A stretch of DNA of 52,500 nucleotides from Prorocentrum cordatum (taxonomy: Eukaryota > Sar > Dinophyceae > Prorocentrales > Prorocentraceae), in assembly GCA_963575745.1 (NCBI GenBank), contig CAUYUJ010002057.1, positions 1 through 52,500 of the forward strand, given 5' to 3'. The notes below the pieces were generated by a model. That model saw nothing but the letters and a program-made list of their open reading frames with translations. It did no database searches and was not told the DNA's origin. The position numbers were made by a program, and so were the translations under genes. Of this stretch, positions 1-9,717 are shown one piece after another. The stretch's first letter is position 1. Every line of letters starts with the position of its first letter.

Positions 1-53
1 GGAAGGAGGAGGAGGAGGAGGAGGAGGAGGAGGAGGAGGAGGAGGAGGAGGAG
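1..53. repeat. (GGA)n microsatellite
   Basis: Nearly pure GGA trinucleotide repeat at the window edge, so its true length is unknown. It lies just beyond the 3' end of LINE-A, which reads on the minus strand. Confidence 0.97.
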
Positions 54-93
54 TCGCGAGTTGCGAGCTATCCCACGTGGTGGTCGATGCGAA

Positions 94-1785
94 CTACGAG
101 CGGCGCTGCTGCCCAGCCTTGCTAAGCAGTTTCGGCCACTTCCCATCTTGAAGTCTGGTCAGATACTCCCTTCTATGGGGTGCGATTTGGCGTGTGCATT
201 CCTTGGTCAACTCCCGCAACTGTGAATGTGCGAAGTAGCCCCGCTGAATGCAAAACCAAACCCTCTGCACACGAGACAGACGCATTATATGGGACCCCTC
301 GACCCAGCCCCCAGCAATATGAAGCCGCCCCGCCTCAGGCATGGAACCATATCTTTCACAAACGTGAACTGGCTGAAAGCATGGGGACGAGTGCCATTCG
401 GACGCAGTGGCCCTGCTAGCAAAACCCCAACATCTAGTACATCTGTGTCTGGTCTCATCCAGACTATGCTCCGAAACGAAAGCACGAACAAACGACGGAC
501 GAGGAGGAGGAGGAGGAGGAGGAGGAGGGCCCCTCTCCCTCACGCGCGCGGGTCCGCCACGCTCCTCGATGTTCATGCAGTCCAGCGTGGCATGGAGGAG
601 CCTCATCCTCACGTGCATCGCCTTGCGCTCAACCTGGAATACAGCCGCACGAACCTCGTCGGCCACTCTCCCCGCCTCGGCCGCCTGAGCGGCCAGTTCG
701 TCAACACATGTGTTTCCAATGGCAAGCCAGGCGGGGGTTCCCGAAGTGACGACCTGCTCTCCTGTGAGGTGCGAATTCACGAACAAGACGGACACTTGGC
801 CCTGTCGGGCCTCCAGCTCACCACCGATTTTGTGCCACAAATCCTGATTTGCCCCTGTGGACCTCTCATGTCTTCTCTCGTGGAAACCCTTGGTCGCAGC
901 TTCGCAGTCAGTAATATATGCCAGATGCTCGGCCGTGCAGGTGAGAGCTAGCAAAAAGGCTCGCAGCTCTCCTCTGGGCACGGACTGATCTTCGCCAACG
1001 AGAGGTCCCTTGACCGATGCACGTGTACAACAAGGGTCGTATGAACTCAACGTAGTGATTGCCAGACCGACCCTTCGAAACCTGGGGCCCCCAGAGTCTT
1101 TGCCTCCAGAAGCGTCTCCGAAAACAACCATGGGTTGCGTATCAGTCCCTCTGTCCAAACAATGCTGAAGCTCGGAGCTGTTCGTGCCAATCAAACTCCA
1201 GGCTTCCTCTACTGGCGGTGGTGGGATACGCGTCCACGCCGCTGGGATGAGGCCTCGCTGCCAAAAGCATGAATCGGCTGCATGCTGAGTGAAAGCTGCA
1301 CTGATTAAATATTCAGAGTCTTCGTGCGCCTTGGAACCTCGGTTCCCTGAACACTCCCAAGCTCTATGCAACTGTGTCTCTGGTTTCTCCTGGCACCTAG
1401 CACACAAAACATCACGATCCCCTGCCATCTCATCCTGTCGCCTCTGCCGAGGCCAAGATCCTCCAGACGCAATGGAGACCATGAGCTCGCTGATCCTGAC
1501 CCCCTGACGCACAGTCTGCAGTTGCCGCAACAGCCTGCGCAGGGAAACATTGTCGACGCCATGCTGCATTCCTTCTCCGAAAACATGGCGTGCAGCTTGG
1601 CGCCGCTGTTTAGCCTGAGCGGTTCTGGTGAAATCCTGAAGTAGCGGGCCTGTGTCATCATCCAGATTGTTTCCAGAAAGCTCCGAAGGATGAAATTTCC
1701 AAGCCTCCAGGTCGCCCTCGTGGTCTGCAGGAGCCTTCCAGTGCCAGGGCGTCTCTGGTACCCAGCCAGCCTCCAGCAGATGCAA
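94..1785 (-). CDS. LINE-A ORF2, C-terminal part: CCHC knuckle, RNase H and Cys-rich tail
   Basis: An open frame of 563 codons, a remnant of ORF2 and not an independent gene. Residues 128-145 form a C-x2-C-x8-H-x4-C knuckle (CARC...H...C). RNase H follows: VVFGDASGG with D224, RGELRAFLLAL with E273, YITDCEAA with D293, NSHL around residue 338 and NTCVDELAAQ with D362. It would degrade RNA in the RNA:DNA hybrid. Residues 419-430 are a Pro run encoded by a GGA/TCC microsatellite (plus 499-527). The tail has paired Cys (HRCTRCWGF) followed by further Cys/His, resembling the tails of LINE-B and LINE-C. The knuckle spacing is identical in all three LINEs. The frame ends in GQQRRS. Confidence 0.88.
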   Translation of the reverse strand: MHLLEAGWVPETPWHWKAPADHEGDLEAWKFHPSELSGNNLDDDTGPLLQDFTRTAQAKQRRQAARHVFGEGMQHGVDNVSLRRLLRQLQTVRQGVRISELMVSIASGGSWPRQRRQDEMAGDRDVLCARCQEKPETQLHRAWECSGNRGSKAHEDSEYLISAAFTQHAADSCFWQRGLIPAAWTRIPPPPVEEAWSLIGTNSSELQHCLDRGTDTQPMVVFGDASGGKDSGGPRFRRVGLAITTLSSYDPCCTRASVKGPLVGEDQSVPRGELRAFLLALTCTAEHLAYITDCEAATKGFHERRHERSTGANQDLWHKIGGELEARQGQVSVLFVNSHLTGEQVVTSGTPAWLAIGNTCVDELAAQAAEAGRVADEVRAAVFQVERKAMHVRMRLLHATLDCMNIEERGGPARVRERGPPPPPPPPPRPSFVRAFVSEHSLDETRHRCTRCWGFASRATASEWHSSPCFQPVHVCERYGSMPEAGRLHIAGGWVEGSHIMRLSRVQRVWFCIQRGYFAHSQLRELTKECTRQIAPHRREYLTRLQDGKWPKLLSKAGQQRRS

Positions 1786-3690
1786 GATGACCGCTCCGTT
1801 CGGCCCCCCTCACCAACCGTGAACGTTGCCCCGCTGGCGCCTCTCGCAGGCGCTGCAACAGATGCGGCCATGCACGAGCGATGCCTGGCCGCGTGGCAGG
1901 AATAGTCAAATACTGCTGCAGCCAGAAGGCCAGACATGCCCGAGGAAGAGTATAACCTGGATCCCCTCCTGGACTACGAAGGTCGGGATGTGTGGTCAAG
2001 CATCGCCCCCGTTTGCCTGACCCACAGACACGGCCCATCTGGCGGCGGCAGCGCAACATAGCACTGCCGAAAACTCAATGCAACTGATGGCCGTGCATCT
2101 CGGCGGCCATGGTGCCAGCTCGCGTGAGCCTGCTGGTGATGTGGCATCGTTCAGCTGCCCTTGCAAACTTGACCACCTTGCTGTACATGTTTGCTGCCTT
2201 CACCACCCGTTTATTGCGCTGTTGACGTACATGACGTTTTCCCCCACCAAGATCAACTCCCAAGTACCCTGCGCGACTGCGCGGCTTGACCTCAAACCCA
2301 GCCAAACGTAATTGCTTTGCAATGCTCTGGGCATCTTCTAGATGAGAACACAGCACAACACTTTTGGGCGAAACTGTGAGACCCTCGCGCGTGAGCTGGC
2401 GACATGTGCCCATGAGGCCGCGCACAAGAGACTGTCGGAGACTCCGTCTAGATCCATGGACTCGCTGGGGCAAGTCGTCAATCCAAATGCGTGTCCCCAT
2501 GTATGGGTGGACTGGTGTGATACGAGATAACATATAGTAAGTAAGACATCGGGCAAATCTAGTGCCCCCACGGAGGCCTTGGACGATAGAATGAGTAGGG
2601 TATATAGGCTCCGAAAATGCCCCACCTTATCCCAGCGTCCTCGGCATGATACGCTGGAGCAGCTCGAGAACCAGAATGACTGGAGGGTACCCCAGCCTAC
2701 TGGCTGTGGGGATGAGATAGAACCACTCCATCGCGTCATAAAAGCCTTGAATATCCAGGAGCCCGTGCCCGGTTGAAATACTCAATACCCCCGATACCTC
2801 CTCCTCACAAACCCTCCTGAATGCTTCGCGCAGGGCCGCTTTGCCAGTGATGGCTGCGTCCCGCATGGGCTCGGACTCTGCTGCCCAAGTCTTCACATGT
2901 GGCTCGCGAGCGAGACTCTATATTCTAGCTGTCATTGACAGAAGTCCAATAACTCTGTCCCCTGAAACCTTTTTGGGTAAAAGCCGTCCGATCGTGAGGC
3001 CCAGTTGGGCAGGCCAAACCAATGTTTCCTCGATGACCTCGTAGAGTTTTGAAAGTTCTGCCAATGCTACGTCGGGTATCCGCTCGACGTCTGTCGGACT
3101 TAAAACATCCACTCCTTGACCTGCTCGCGCTCGCATGGCGTGAGCTGCTTGTCTGATGTCGGACATTGAAAGCGCATCGAGGGGATCAGCTCGTGCTGCA
3201 GCTCGTGCGGCCTCGAAAGCTTCCAGAACTCGCGCATCCTGGTATTCGCTCGACTTGGTCCAGAGGTCCCGAAATGGTTTTGCCCGCTGGTCGACCACGT
3301 CCTTGGGCTGAAACAACACCTGGGAACCCTGGATGATTTCCTCAGCGGGTGCAGGGTTTGACTTCATAGCTTTGCGCAAGATTCCTGGCGCTTCTGCTCC
3401 CGCAAGCCACTCCTTGAAACCGTGAAGAGCTGAGCGCAAGGCGCGCCCGCGGCAACGCGAGGCAATCTTCTTAGAAGATGCAACAAACAAAGCGAGTTTA
3501 CCTTGCGTGACGCGCTTCGCGCTCGTGGCAAGAATAGATTTCCAAGCGTCCCAGGGCGGATCGGACCCCACGCGAAGTCCTCGATGTCCCTGCTCAGGAG
3601 ATTGCTCACCAAGTTGCTTGCGCGCTTGCTCGAGCTGCTGCTGCTGAGTAATACCATTAGCTCGAGCTCTATGGTTGTGTAGCCGCTGAA
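1786..3690 (-). pseudogene. LINE-A ORF2, reverse transcriptase region
   Basis: RT motifs appear in order: the fingers region with GRLLPKKVSGDRVIGLLS (about 2960-2915), motif A as LLDIQGFYDAMEW (about 2755-2720), motif B as SIVQGLRGGTRFA (about 2590-2550) and motif C as RIWIDDLPQ, with the Asp-Asp pair near 2478. A region with SPKSVVL follows (motif D region). The upstream part is a linker with a Gln/Glu helix. At least one frame change lies between motifs A and B near 2640, another lies near 2905, and the thumb region between 2075 and 1786 is badly decayed. It would synthesise cDNA from element RNA at the nicked target. Confidence 0.87.
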
Positions 3691-3694
3691 GAAC

Positions 3695-3696
<2 letters not shown>

Positions 3697-3734
<38 letters not shown>

Positions 3735-3851
3735 AATATTATATATATAATATATTATATTATATAAATTATATATATATTAAAAAACAAATATATATAT
3801 ATATATATATGTATATATTTTATATATATATATATATATAATTAATTTATT
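3697..3851. repeat. T32 run followed by AT-rich insert inside LINE-A
   Basis: A run of 32 T (3697-3728) is followed by about 120 bp of almost pure A/T dominated by TA repeats, in otherwise GC-rich sequence. LINE-A coding sequence is recognisable on both sides, so this looks like an insertion. I see no terminal inverted repeat or clear target duplication. On the LINE sense strand it reads as AT-rich DNA ending in A32. Confidence 0.85.
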
Positions 3852-5785
3852 CCCCCCTCATTTTTTTCTTCCCACCGAGAAGTGAGCCAATCTCGATGAG
3901 GCACAACTCGACTCTTGGTTGGGTACCGAACCTCCTGCACCACAAAACGGTATCCACAAGCTCGGCTAATGGATGGGGGCCCTGTCGCTCCATGATGCTC
4001 ATATACCGTTCGTTCCAGCGTGGTAATCCAAGATGCATACAATGCCGACGCATCCTCGAGTGAGCCAGCACCGAACCTAGCGGCTACGGACGATACAAAC
4101 ACATCAGATGGTGGACAGCCCCTTGAGGGGAAAAGGCCTACAGCAGCGCGTTCTTTGATCCACGTCTCAGCGGGGATGTGAAAGGCAATATGGTGCTCGT
4201 CATTTCCTGGGGGGGGGGGGGGGGGGCGGCTCTTGAAATGGGCTGGGGGCGGGGGGGATGAATTCGCTGGTAGACGATTCTTGAGCATCAAGAGTGACGA
4301 GGCCCCAGGCAATTGACGGCGTGCACTGCGGTAGCGTAAAAATGGGGGCATCGGGGTTCCACACCCAAGGCCGTTCACTGGTAGACTGCGACGGCTCAAA
4401 TTCAGGCGCTGCAGCATTCAGCCCCGAGGCAGTGTGAGATGGAGCTGGCTCCACCAATGCGGTTCCCGCCTCGGGGTGCCTTCGCATGTCCGCGACGGAG
4501 TGGCCATAAGATTGCCCACCCTTGGCAGGTCCCGTATCAGAGACACACCTGCTGTGACTCATGTCCACGTCAGCGTGGTCAGAAGTCACGGGCGCGTTAG
4601 TATTCGCTGACGGCGGCGACAAAGAGCTGGGCGCACAAGCATTGGGCCCCCCCCCCCGCTGGGACCTGCTCCTGCTCGCCTGCTCTCGTTCACGACGGCG
4701 TGACCGAGGGTGTGCTTAGCATCGGCAGTTCCCACGGCAGAAGCGTCAAAGACAGAACGCGCGCCCGATGGGTCTGAGGATGGAGGGCCAAAATTAGGCT
4801 CCGATGCCCATGGGTCTTCGTCTAAATCTTCATAGTCATCGCAGATGCCAGGCTCGGGGTCTCGATCGGGTTCGATCTCAAACCCCGCCTGCTGCATGGG
4901 GGATGTATCATTCGCCTCTGGCCAGAGATCGCCAAACAGAACCTCGTAATGCTCTCGGCGTTTCTCGACAGCCAGCTCTAACTTGATTCGATTCTCCTGC
5001 TTCTGTAGCTGCGTCTTGGAGCCTGGGGTGGCCCTCTGTTGAGGTCGCTCAACTTGGGGCAACCTCGCAGGCAAAACTAGACAGCGCGTGATAAGTTGCT
5101 TGCCTGACGAACGCATGGTGATACATCTGCCGCAGTGGGTCTTCCACGGCACAGCTAACATGGCTTCCACGCGAGTAATGTACGCTGCCGCTGAGCGGCT
5201 CCTGACAATGTAATCTATATGGCTGCCCTGCTGGCCAGCGTTGCAAGTGTATTCGATGGGGGCTTTAACAATCTCGCCATCCACGCGTGTGAGGGTGCCT
5301 GAGCGGCTGAGGGTGTCGGGCGAAAGATTATAGTCTCCGGCCGCCACCCATGGCAGCTGCAGCGAGGCTAAAAATGCCCCTAGACGACTGAAGCGGAGCA
5401 AGTTGTCGCTTGTCAGACCCACGGATGTGAGTTCATAAAATGTGACTAAGACGTATGAGTATCCAGACATGTGGATGAGGGCTGCAGTGGAGCCATCGGT
5501 GACCAACTGGCCATCGGCTAGAAATGCATTGAGAGCGAGCTGAGGTAGTAACGAGTAAGCCTGCATATGGCCCGTCGCAAGAATCCACTCTCCACCCTCG
5601 GTGGCTCTGTCTACACCCTGAGCGGTGCAGGCACGGTCAGTCGATCTCGCTCCATTAGCACAAATCTTGAGCTTAGCTTTGCGCGCTTTTCGCGCCCATT
5701 CTTTAGCAAGGATGGCTCGCGAGACGTGCGTCTCTACAAGACATTAAACATCAAACTGGCGGCGCTCACAAGCCTGCATGATGAA
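3852..5785 (-). pseudogene. LINE-A ORF2, N-terminal part: AP-like endonuclease and linker
   Basis: Endonuclease motifs in order on the minus strand: LVETH near 5725 (catalytic Glu motif), WVAAGDYNLSP near 5340 (Asp/Asn motif), SHIDYIV near 5220 (Ser-x-x-Asp-Tyr motif) and PWKTHCG near 5140 (His motif). Such enzymes nick target DNA for target-primed reverse transcription. A TAA lies a few codons before LVETH. The frame then runs into an acidic, disordered linker. It breaks at a C-run (4649-4658, plus strand) into a second frame (4622-4200), and breaks again at a G-run (4209-4226) into a third (to about 3852). These breaks could be real mutations or homopolymer errors. The linker ends near RDWLTSRWEEK, where an AT-rich insert begins. 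Confidence 0.85.
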
Positions 5786-7043
5786 GTTCCACACCTGATC
5801 CCCCCATGGCAGTCACGTTGCCGAACCTGATACGTGTGACCTCATTCTCCCCTGGCCGTGCTCGTGTCGAGTACGGGGTGCCGCTGGACTCCGGCGAAGG
5901 AGTCCGTGTATATGCTGACGATGCTGAACTTGAACATGTACAGGTTGGCCCAGATGCTGAAGCACCTAGTCGCAGCTGGGACTCGTCGATGACGGTACCA
6001 GCTGTCTGAACCTCACGCTCCTTCTGCCTGATCGCCTCGAACCTGGCGTTCGAGATGCGCTCGGCCTCGGCCTGGATGTGCGCCTCCCGCACGGCGCCTG
6101 CCACGGCGGTGGCGGCGGCGGCTGCTGCTCCCTCGCTGGCGCTGCCTGCTGAGGCCGCTGCCTGCGTGGGGGAGGCGCCGCCGCCGCCTGTGCCGTCAGC
6201 GCCGTCGTCGGGCTTCCTTTTCTTCGCGGCCCTCTGGTGGATGTCCGCCTGCATCTGCTTGGCCCGCTCCATCCACTGAGGGACCTGATCTGCTTTGCCC
6301 GAGAGCGTCTTCAGCGTCTCGACCATCTCGGTATGAATCTTCCTGAGCTCATCCTTCTCGTGCCCCTCTTACTCGAGGGCCTCGATGTCCTGGAAGAGCT
6401 GCTCGTCCCAGGGCAAGCCGAATGGCTGCTTGTCCTCCTGGGTCAGCTTCTTGCGTCCATTGGCGGCCAGACCCTCCTGGGAGGTGAGGATCTCTGCCGC
6501 TTGCTTCCGTGCCAACTCCGCTGCCGCGACCTCCAAGGCAATCTTTCTCTCCTTGGCGCGGGCATTCTCAAGGTTCTTCTCGAGTCGTGTGACTGCACGA
6601 ACTGCTTGCTCGCGTCGGTTGTTGGCGTCGCGGAGCGCACCATCAGCTTGCTGAAGAGCTCGGAGGACGCTGCCCGTCTGCTGCTGCTGAGCAGCTTTGA
6701 GCTGGGCCACCTGGGTCTAGAGACTCTTCTTCAGCTGTGGGTCGGTCGCTGCTGCCAGCGCCTGCTGCATGTGCGACAGCACGTCCCCGTCCTTGGTGTT
6801 CTTCCCCCTGGGGGACTGCCTCGGCGTGGACTGATTGCTGTTGCCGTTGCCACCATTCACTTCTTCGTCACCCACGAAGGTAGTTGATTCCCATTTTTTT
6901 TGCGTTGGGTACTCGTTTTGGATAGAGCACTGCGGTCTCCGTTCTCCTCCTCCCGCCCCCCCCTCTCTTCCCTCCTCCTCTCCTCTCTTGCTTGCCTTCT
7001 CCTCCTCTCTTCGCTCCTCCTCTTCTCTTCTCTTGCCTTTCAC
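5766..7043 (-). pseudogene. LINE-A ORF1, coiled-coil protein with two in-frame stops
   Basis: One reading frame stays open over about 1.28 kb apart from a TAG near 6717-6719 and a TAA near 6366-6368. Both flanking segments are in the same frame, so these look like point mutations. The sense-strand GGA-rich beginning translates to Arg/Glu/Lys repeats and is probably untranslated leader. The middle (about 6710-6370) is a heptad-like Ala/Gln/Leu/Arg coiled coil. The third segment is basic, then poly-Ala/Gly, and contains AAKKRKPDDG, a possible nuclear localisation signal. This fits an ORF1 RNA-binding or chaperone protein of a LINE. No zinc finger is visible, unlike LINE-B ORF1. It ends about 20 bp before the endonuclease frame becomes recognisable. 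Confidence 0.75.
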
Positions 7044-7058
7044 GTCATCCCTGGCGGG

Positions 7059-7737
7059 CTGCGATCTGCGGAACTGTCACCACTTTCGAGGGCTGCTGGT
7101 GGGTGGCCAGCGGAGTGAGGCACCACGGGGACTCAGATTAGACCTCGCCATCCCTGGGGGGGGGGCTGCGATCTGTGAAACTGTCGCCACTTTCGAGGGC
7201 TGCTGGTGGGTCCAGCGGAGTGAGGCACCACGGGGACTCATATTAGACCTCGCCATCTCTGGGGGGGGGCTGCGATCTGTGAAACTGTCACCACTTTCGA
7301 GGGCTGCTGGTGGGTCCAGCGGAGTGAGGCACCACGGGGACTCATATTAGACCTCGCCTGGGGGGCTGCGATCTGTGAAACTGTCGCCACTTTCGAGGGC
7401 TGCTGGTGGGTCCAGCGGAGTGAGGCACACGGGGACTCAGATTAGACCTCGCCATCTCTGGGGGGGGCTGCGATCTGTGAAACTGTCGCACTTTCGAGGG
7501 TTGCTGGTGGGTCCAGCGGAGTGAGGCACCACGGGGACTCAGATTAGACCTCGCCATCCCTGTGTGAAACTGTCGCCACTTTCGAGGCTGCTGGTGGGTC
7601 CAGCGGAGTGAGGCACCACGGGGACTCAGATTAGACCTCGCCACCCCTGGGCGGCTGCGATCTGTGAAACTGTCGCCACTTTCGAGGGCTGCTGGTGGGT
7701 GGCCAGCGGAGTGAGGCACCACGGGGACTCAGATTCT
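7059..7737. repeat. ~100 bp minisatellite, seven copies
   Basis: Tandem array whose units begin CTGCGATCTGTGAAACTG and end near GATTAGACCTCGCCATC. Units start near 7059, 7166, 7270, 7366, 7468, 7561 (truncated at its start) and 7655, so the spacing is about 94-107 bp. Most length variation comes from a G-run between units. It lies just 5' of LINE-A ORF1 (sense strand) and yields spurious Pro/Arg/Ser-rich ORFs. Confidence 0.95.
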
Positions 7738-7795
7738 GACCACGAGCAATGCTCGCGTGCCCTCGCTCTGCGGTTCGTGCCACGTGGCGCTGCGA

Positions 7796-8018
7796 CTCGA
7801 GCTGGCGGTCGTCCTTCGGGCCCGCAGAAACATCTGCTGAGCTCGATGAGCTAGGGGAACTACAGGAAAGAAGTGCAGGAAACGGAGGCCGGTCATGCAC
7901 TCGCCGATACCTCGTTGCTCTGTCATCGTCTTTGCTGTTGCATGATCCTTATCTGGCCTGCCGGCGCCGCGGCTCGAGCTGGCGGTCGCCCTTCGGGCCC
8001 GCGGGAACATCTTCTGAG
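7796..8018. repeat. Direct repeat pair, ~46 bp, 177 bp apart
   Basis: Both copies begin CTCGAGCTGGCGGTCG and contain CCTTCGGGCCCGC, one at 7796-7841 and the other at 7973-8018, with a few substitutions. In one plus frame both translate to SSWRS-FGPA-TS peptides, so they could be repeats within a coding exon or a simple duplication. Confidence 0.75.
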
Positions 8019-8075
8019 ACAAGTGGACGCCGCCGCCTTACTTGCAGGCAGCGCATTGCATTCGCGGACAGCAGC

Positions 8076-8288
8076 ATGGCAGACCGCAGTGAGATCCTCA
8101 GTCGCGTGGTGTTGCCAAGCCTGGTGGAGACGCGCGTGATCGACCTGAAGTCCCAATCGCGCGTGCACTGTACCTGCGTGGCGTTCAGGCACGCGCGTGA
8201 TGCTGCTCGCTCCGCGTTCAACCAGTACGTCGCCAGTGCAACTTTGGACGATGGACAACCGATTGATGATGCGCGACCCCGGCCTTGA
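8076..8288 (+). CDS. Small hypothetical ORF, possible exon
   Basis: Seventy codons from an ATG at 8076. Third positions are strongly G/C, and the protein (MADRSEILSRVVLPSLVETR...) has no low-complexity bias, unlike most ORFs here. The frame is also open upstream through the direct-repeat pair. A second plausible frame continues after the stop (about 8260-8490, with LAARLRAFSSRAEMRGKEAEKL), which could be the same protein after a frameshift or an intron. The start faintly resembles an F-box-like helix, which I cannot substantiate. Function unknown. Confidence 0.3.
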   Translation: MADRSEILSRVVLPSLVETRVIDLKSQSRVHCTCVAFRHARDAARSAFNQYVASATLDDGQPIDDARPRP

Positions 8289-8475
8289 GTTTCTTTCCCG
8301 CGGGCCGCCCGCAGACCTGGCGGCGCGCCTGCGAGCGTTCAGCTCCCGCGCTGAAATGCGCGGGAAGGAGGCGGAGAAGCTAGCGGGCGAGCTACGCCTC
8401 GCTCGTTCCTTGCACTCTAAACAAGTTTTATCATGTGGAACTCTGCGACGACATGGCGCAGGCAGCGCTGCGGGT

Positions 8476-8973
8476 TTAGCTCGCGCTTGAAAAACGCGGC
8501 AGTCTTCTGTCTCCTCCCGCCACTTTCATCGTCGTCCTATTCCCCGCCTCACCTTCTCCATGCATGCTGCTGCTTCCGCGATGGCCTTTCGCCCCCCCCG
8601 CCCTCCATTCCATCCCTCTCCTACCCCTCGTTCCCGTGCCCGTTCTTCTTCGATCCTGGGGCCTCAAGCCTCGTTCTTTCGATCGTCGTCCTGTGAATCG
8701 TGCAACGCATGCGCATCCCATGTAGCTTGCGCAGCAAATCGCCGCGTCTACACTGTCGTTGTTCCTGCTAATGTTGGCATACTCCTCTTGCCATTTGATG
8801 CACGTGGGTTGGGTACGTCGCAGGGTATTTTTTAGGATGCCTTTCTTCGGTGCTGGCGCATACAATTTGACTTTTCTGCCACATCGATTGCACTTCATCT
8901 CCCGCTTCAAGAGTTTGTCATTGTATTCAGCTTGCCCGCAACTTTTACATTGAGACCAGTGACAATTCGACAT
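8476..8973 (-). CDS. Hypothetical zinc-ribbon ORF, possible retroelement ORF1 fragment
   Basis: From an ATG at 8973 the minus frame encodes a short protein with a four-Cys ribbon: CKSCG, then about 16 residues, then CNRCG, followed by a basic stretch (RKVKLYAPAPKKG). The frame is open further upstream, with another CPRC pair, up to the GGA tract at 9112. After the ribbon it becomes Arg/Gly-rich and probably non-coding, so the true end is unclear. The layout of short leader, Cys4 ribbon and basic region resembles the N-termini of LINE-B ORF1 and the ORF at 49661. I therefore suspect an ORF1 remnant, but a small host zinc protein is possible. Confidence 0.4.
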   Translation of the reverse strand: MSNCHWSQCKSCGQAEYNDKLLKREMKCNRCGRKVKLYAPAPKKGILKNTLRRTQPTCIKWQEEYANISRNNDSVDAAICCASYMGCACVARFTGRRSKERGLRPQDRRRTGTGTRGRRGMEWRAGGAKGHRGSSSMHGEGEAGNRTTMKVAGGDRRLPRFSSAS

Positions 8974-9111
8974 GGCTATCTCCGCGGATTCTGTCACCAC
9001 ACTTGCTTGGCGGGCTGATCCACCAGGGGCAGTGGTGTGCCTCAAGCACCTCGGGCAGGTACCGCGGTGGGCTGCGAGCTGGCCAAAATGGTGCTCGAGC
9101 CCAGGTTGCTT

Positions 9112-9555
9112 GAGAGGAGGAGGAGGAGGAGGAGGAGGAGGAGGAGGAGGAGGAGGAGGAGGAGGAGGAGGAGGAGGATGGAGGAGGAGGAGGAGGAGGA
9201 GGAGGAGGGGAGGAGGAGGAGGAGGAGGAGGAGGAGGAGGAGGTAGGAGGAGGAGGAGGAGGAGGAGGCGGGAGGAGGAGGAGGAGGAGGAGGAGGTGGA
9301 GGAGGAGGAGGAGGAGGAGGAGGAGGAGGAGGAGGAGGAGGAGGAGGAGGAGGAGGAGGAGGAGGAGGAGGAGGAGGAGGAGGAGGAGGAGGAGGAGGAG
9401 GAGGAGGAGGAGGAGGAGGTAGGAGGAGGAGGAGGAGGAGGAGGAGGAGGAGGAGGAGGAGGAGGAGGAGGAGGTGGAGGAGGAGGAGGAGGAGGAGGAG
9501 GGAGGAGGGAGGAGGAGGAAGGAGGAGGAGGAGGAGGAGGAGGAGGAGGAGGAGC
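9112..9555. repeat. Long (GGA)n tract 5' of LINE-B ORF1
   Basis: About 440 bp of GGA repeat with scattered interruptions. It creates long artefactual poly-Gly/Glu/Arg frames. It ends about 160 bp before the LINE-B ORF1 start at 9718 and lies between that ORF and the divergent zinc-ribbon ORF at 8973. Confidence 0.97.
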
Positions 9556-9717
9556 CGCTCTGGCTCCTAAGTCTTCGGACGAGGAGCTTGCAACAGCGAA
9601 CTTCAGAACGGCATTGCTGTTGCGGGCCAATTTCGGCTTCGTCTTTTGTGTGAGCTCCTGCTGGAGCAAGTTTCCTACAATTCCTTTCTCAGTGCGCAGA
9701 CCACCCGCCGCACTCCG

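Larger units (their letters stand above)
94..7043 (-). mobile_element. LINE-A: near full-length, inactivated non-LTR retrotransposon
   Basis: A two-ORF non-LTR retrotransposon on the minus strand with domains in the expected order: coiled-coil ORF1 (7043-5766), AP-like endonuclease (about 5785-5100), a disordered linker (to about 3850), RT (about 3690-1790), a CCHC knuckle, RNase H and a Cys-rich tail (1785-94). The purine-rich stretch at about 7043-6930 (sense strand) directly precedes ORF1. No clear poly(A) tail is seen; a GGA tract lies beyond the 3' end. It is dead as read: two stops in ORF1, one near the start of the endonuclease, frame changes at the G/C homopolymers near 4209-4226 and 4649-4658, a frame change near 2640, and an AT-rich insert at 3697-3851. 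Domain identity is firm; exact ends are not. Confidence 0.9.

Noticed and set aside
7342-7722. Minus ORF with RSNLSPRGASLRW repeats
   Set aside because: Translation of the ~100 bp minisatellite; frames change at G-runs and no start or domain is convincing.
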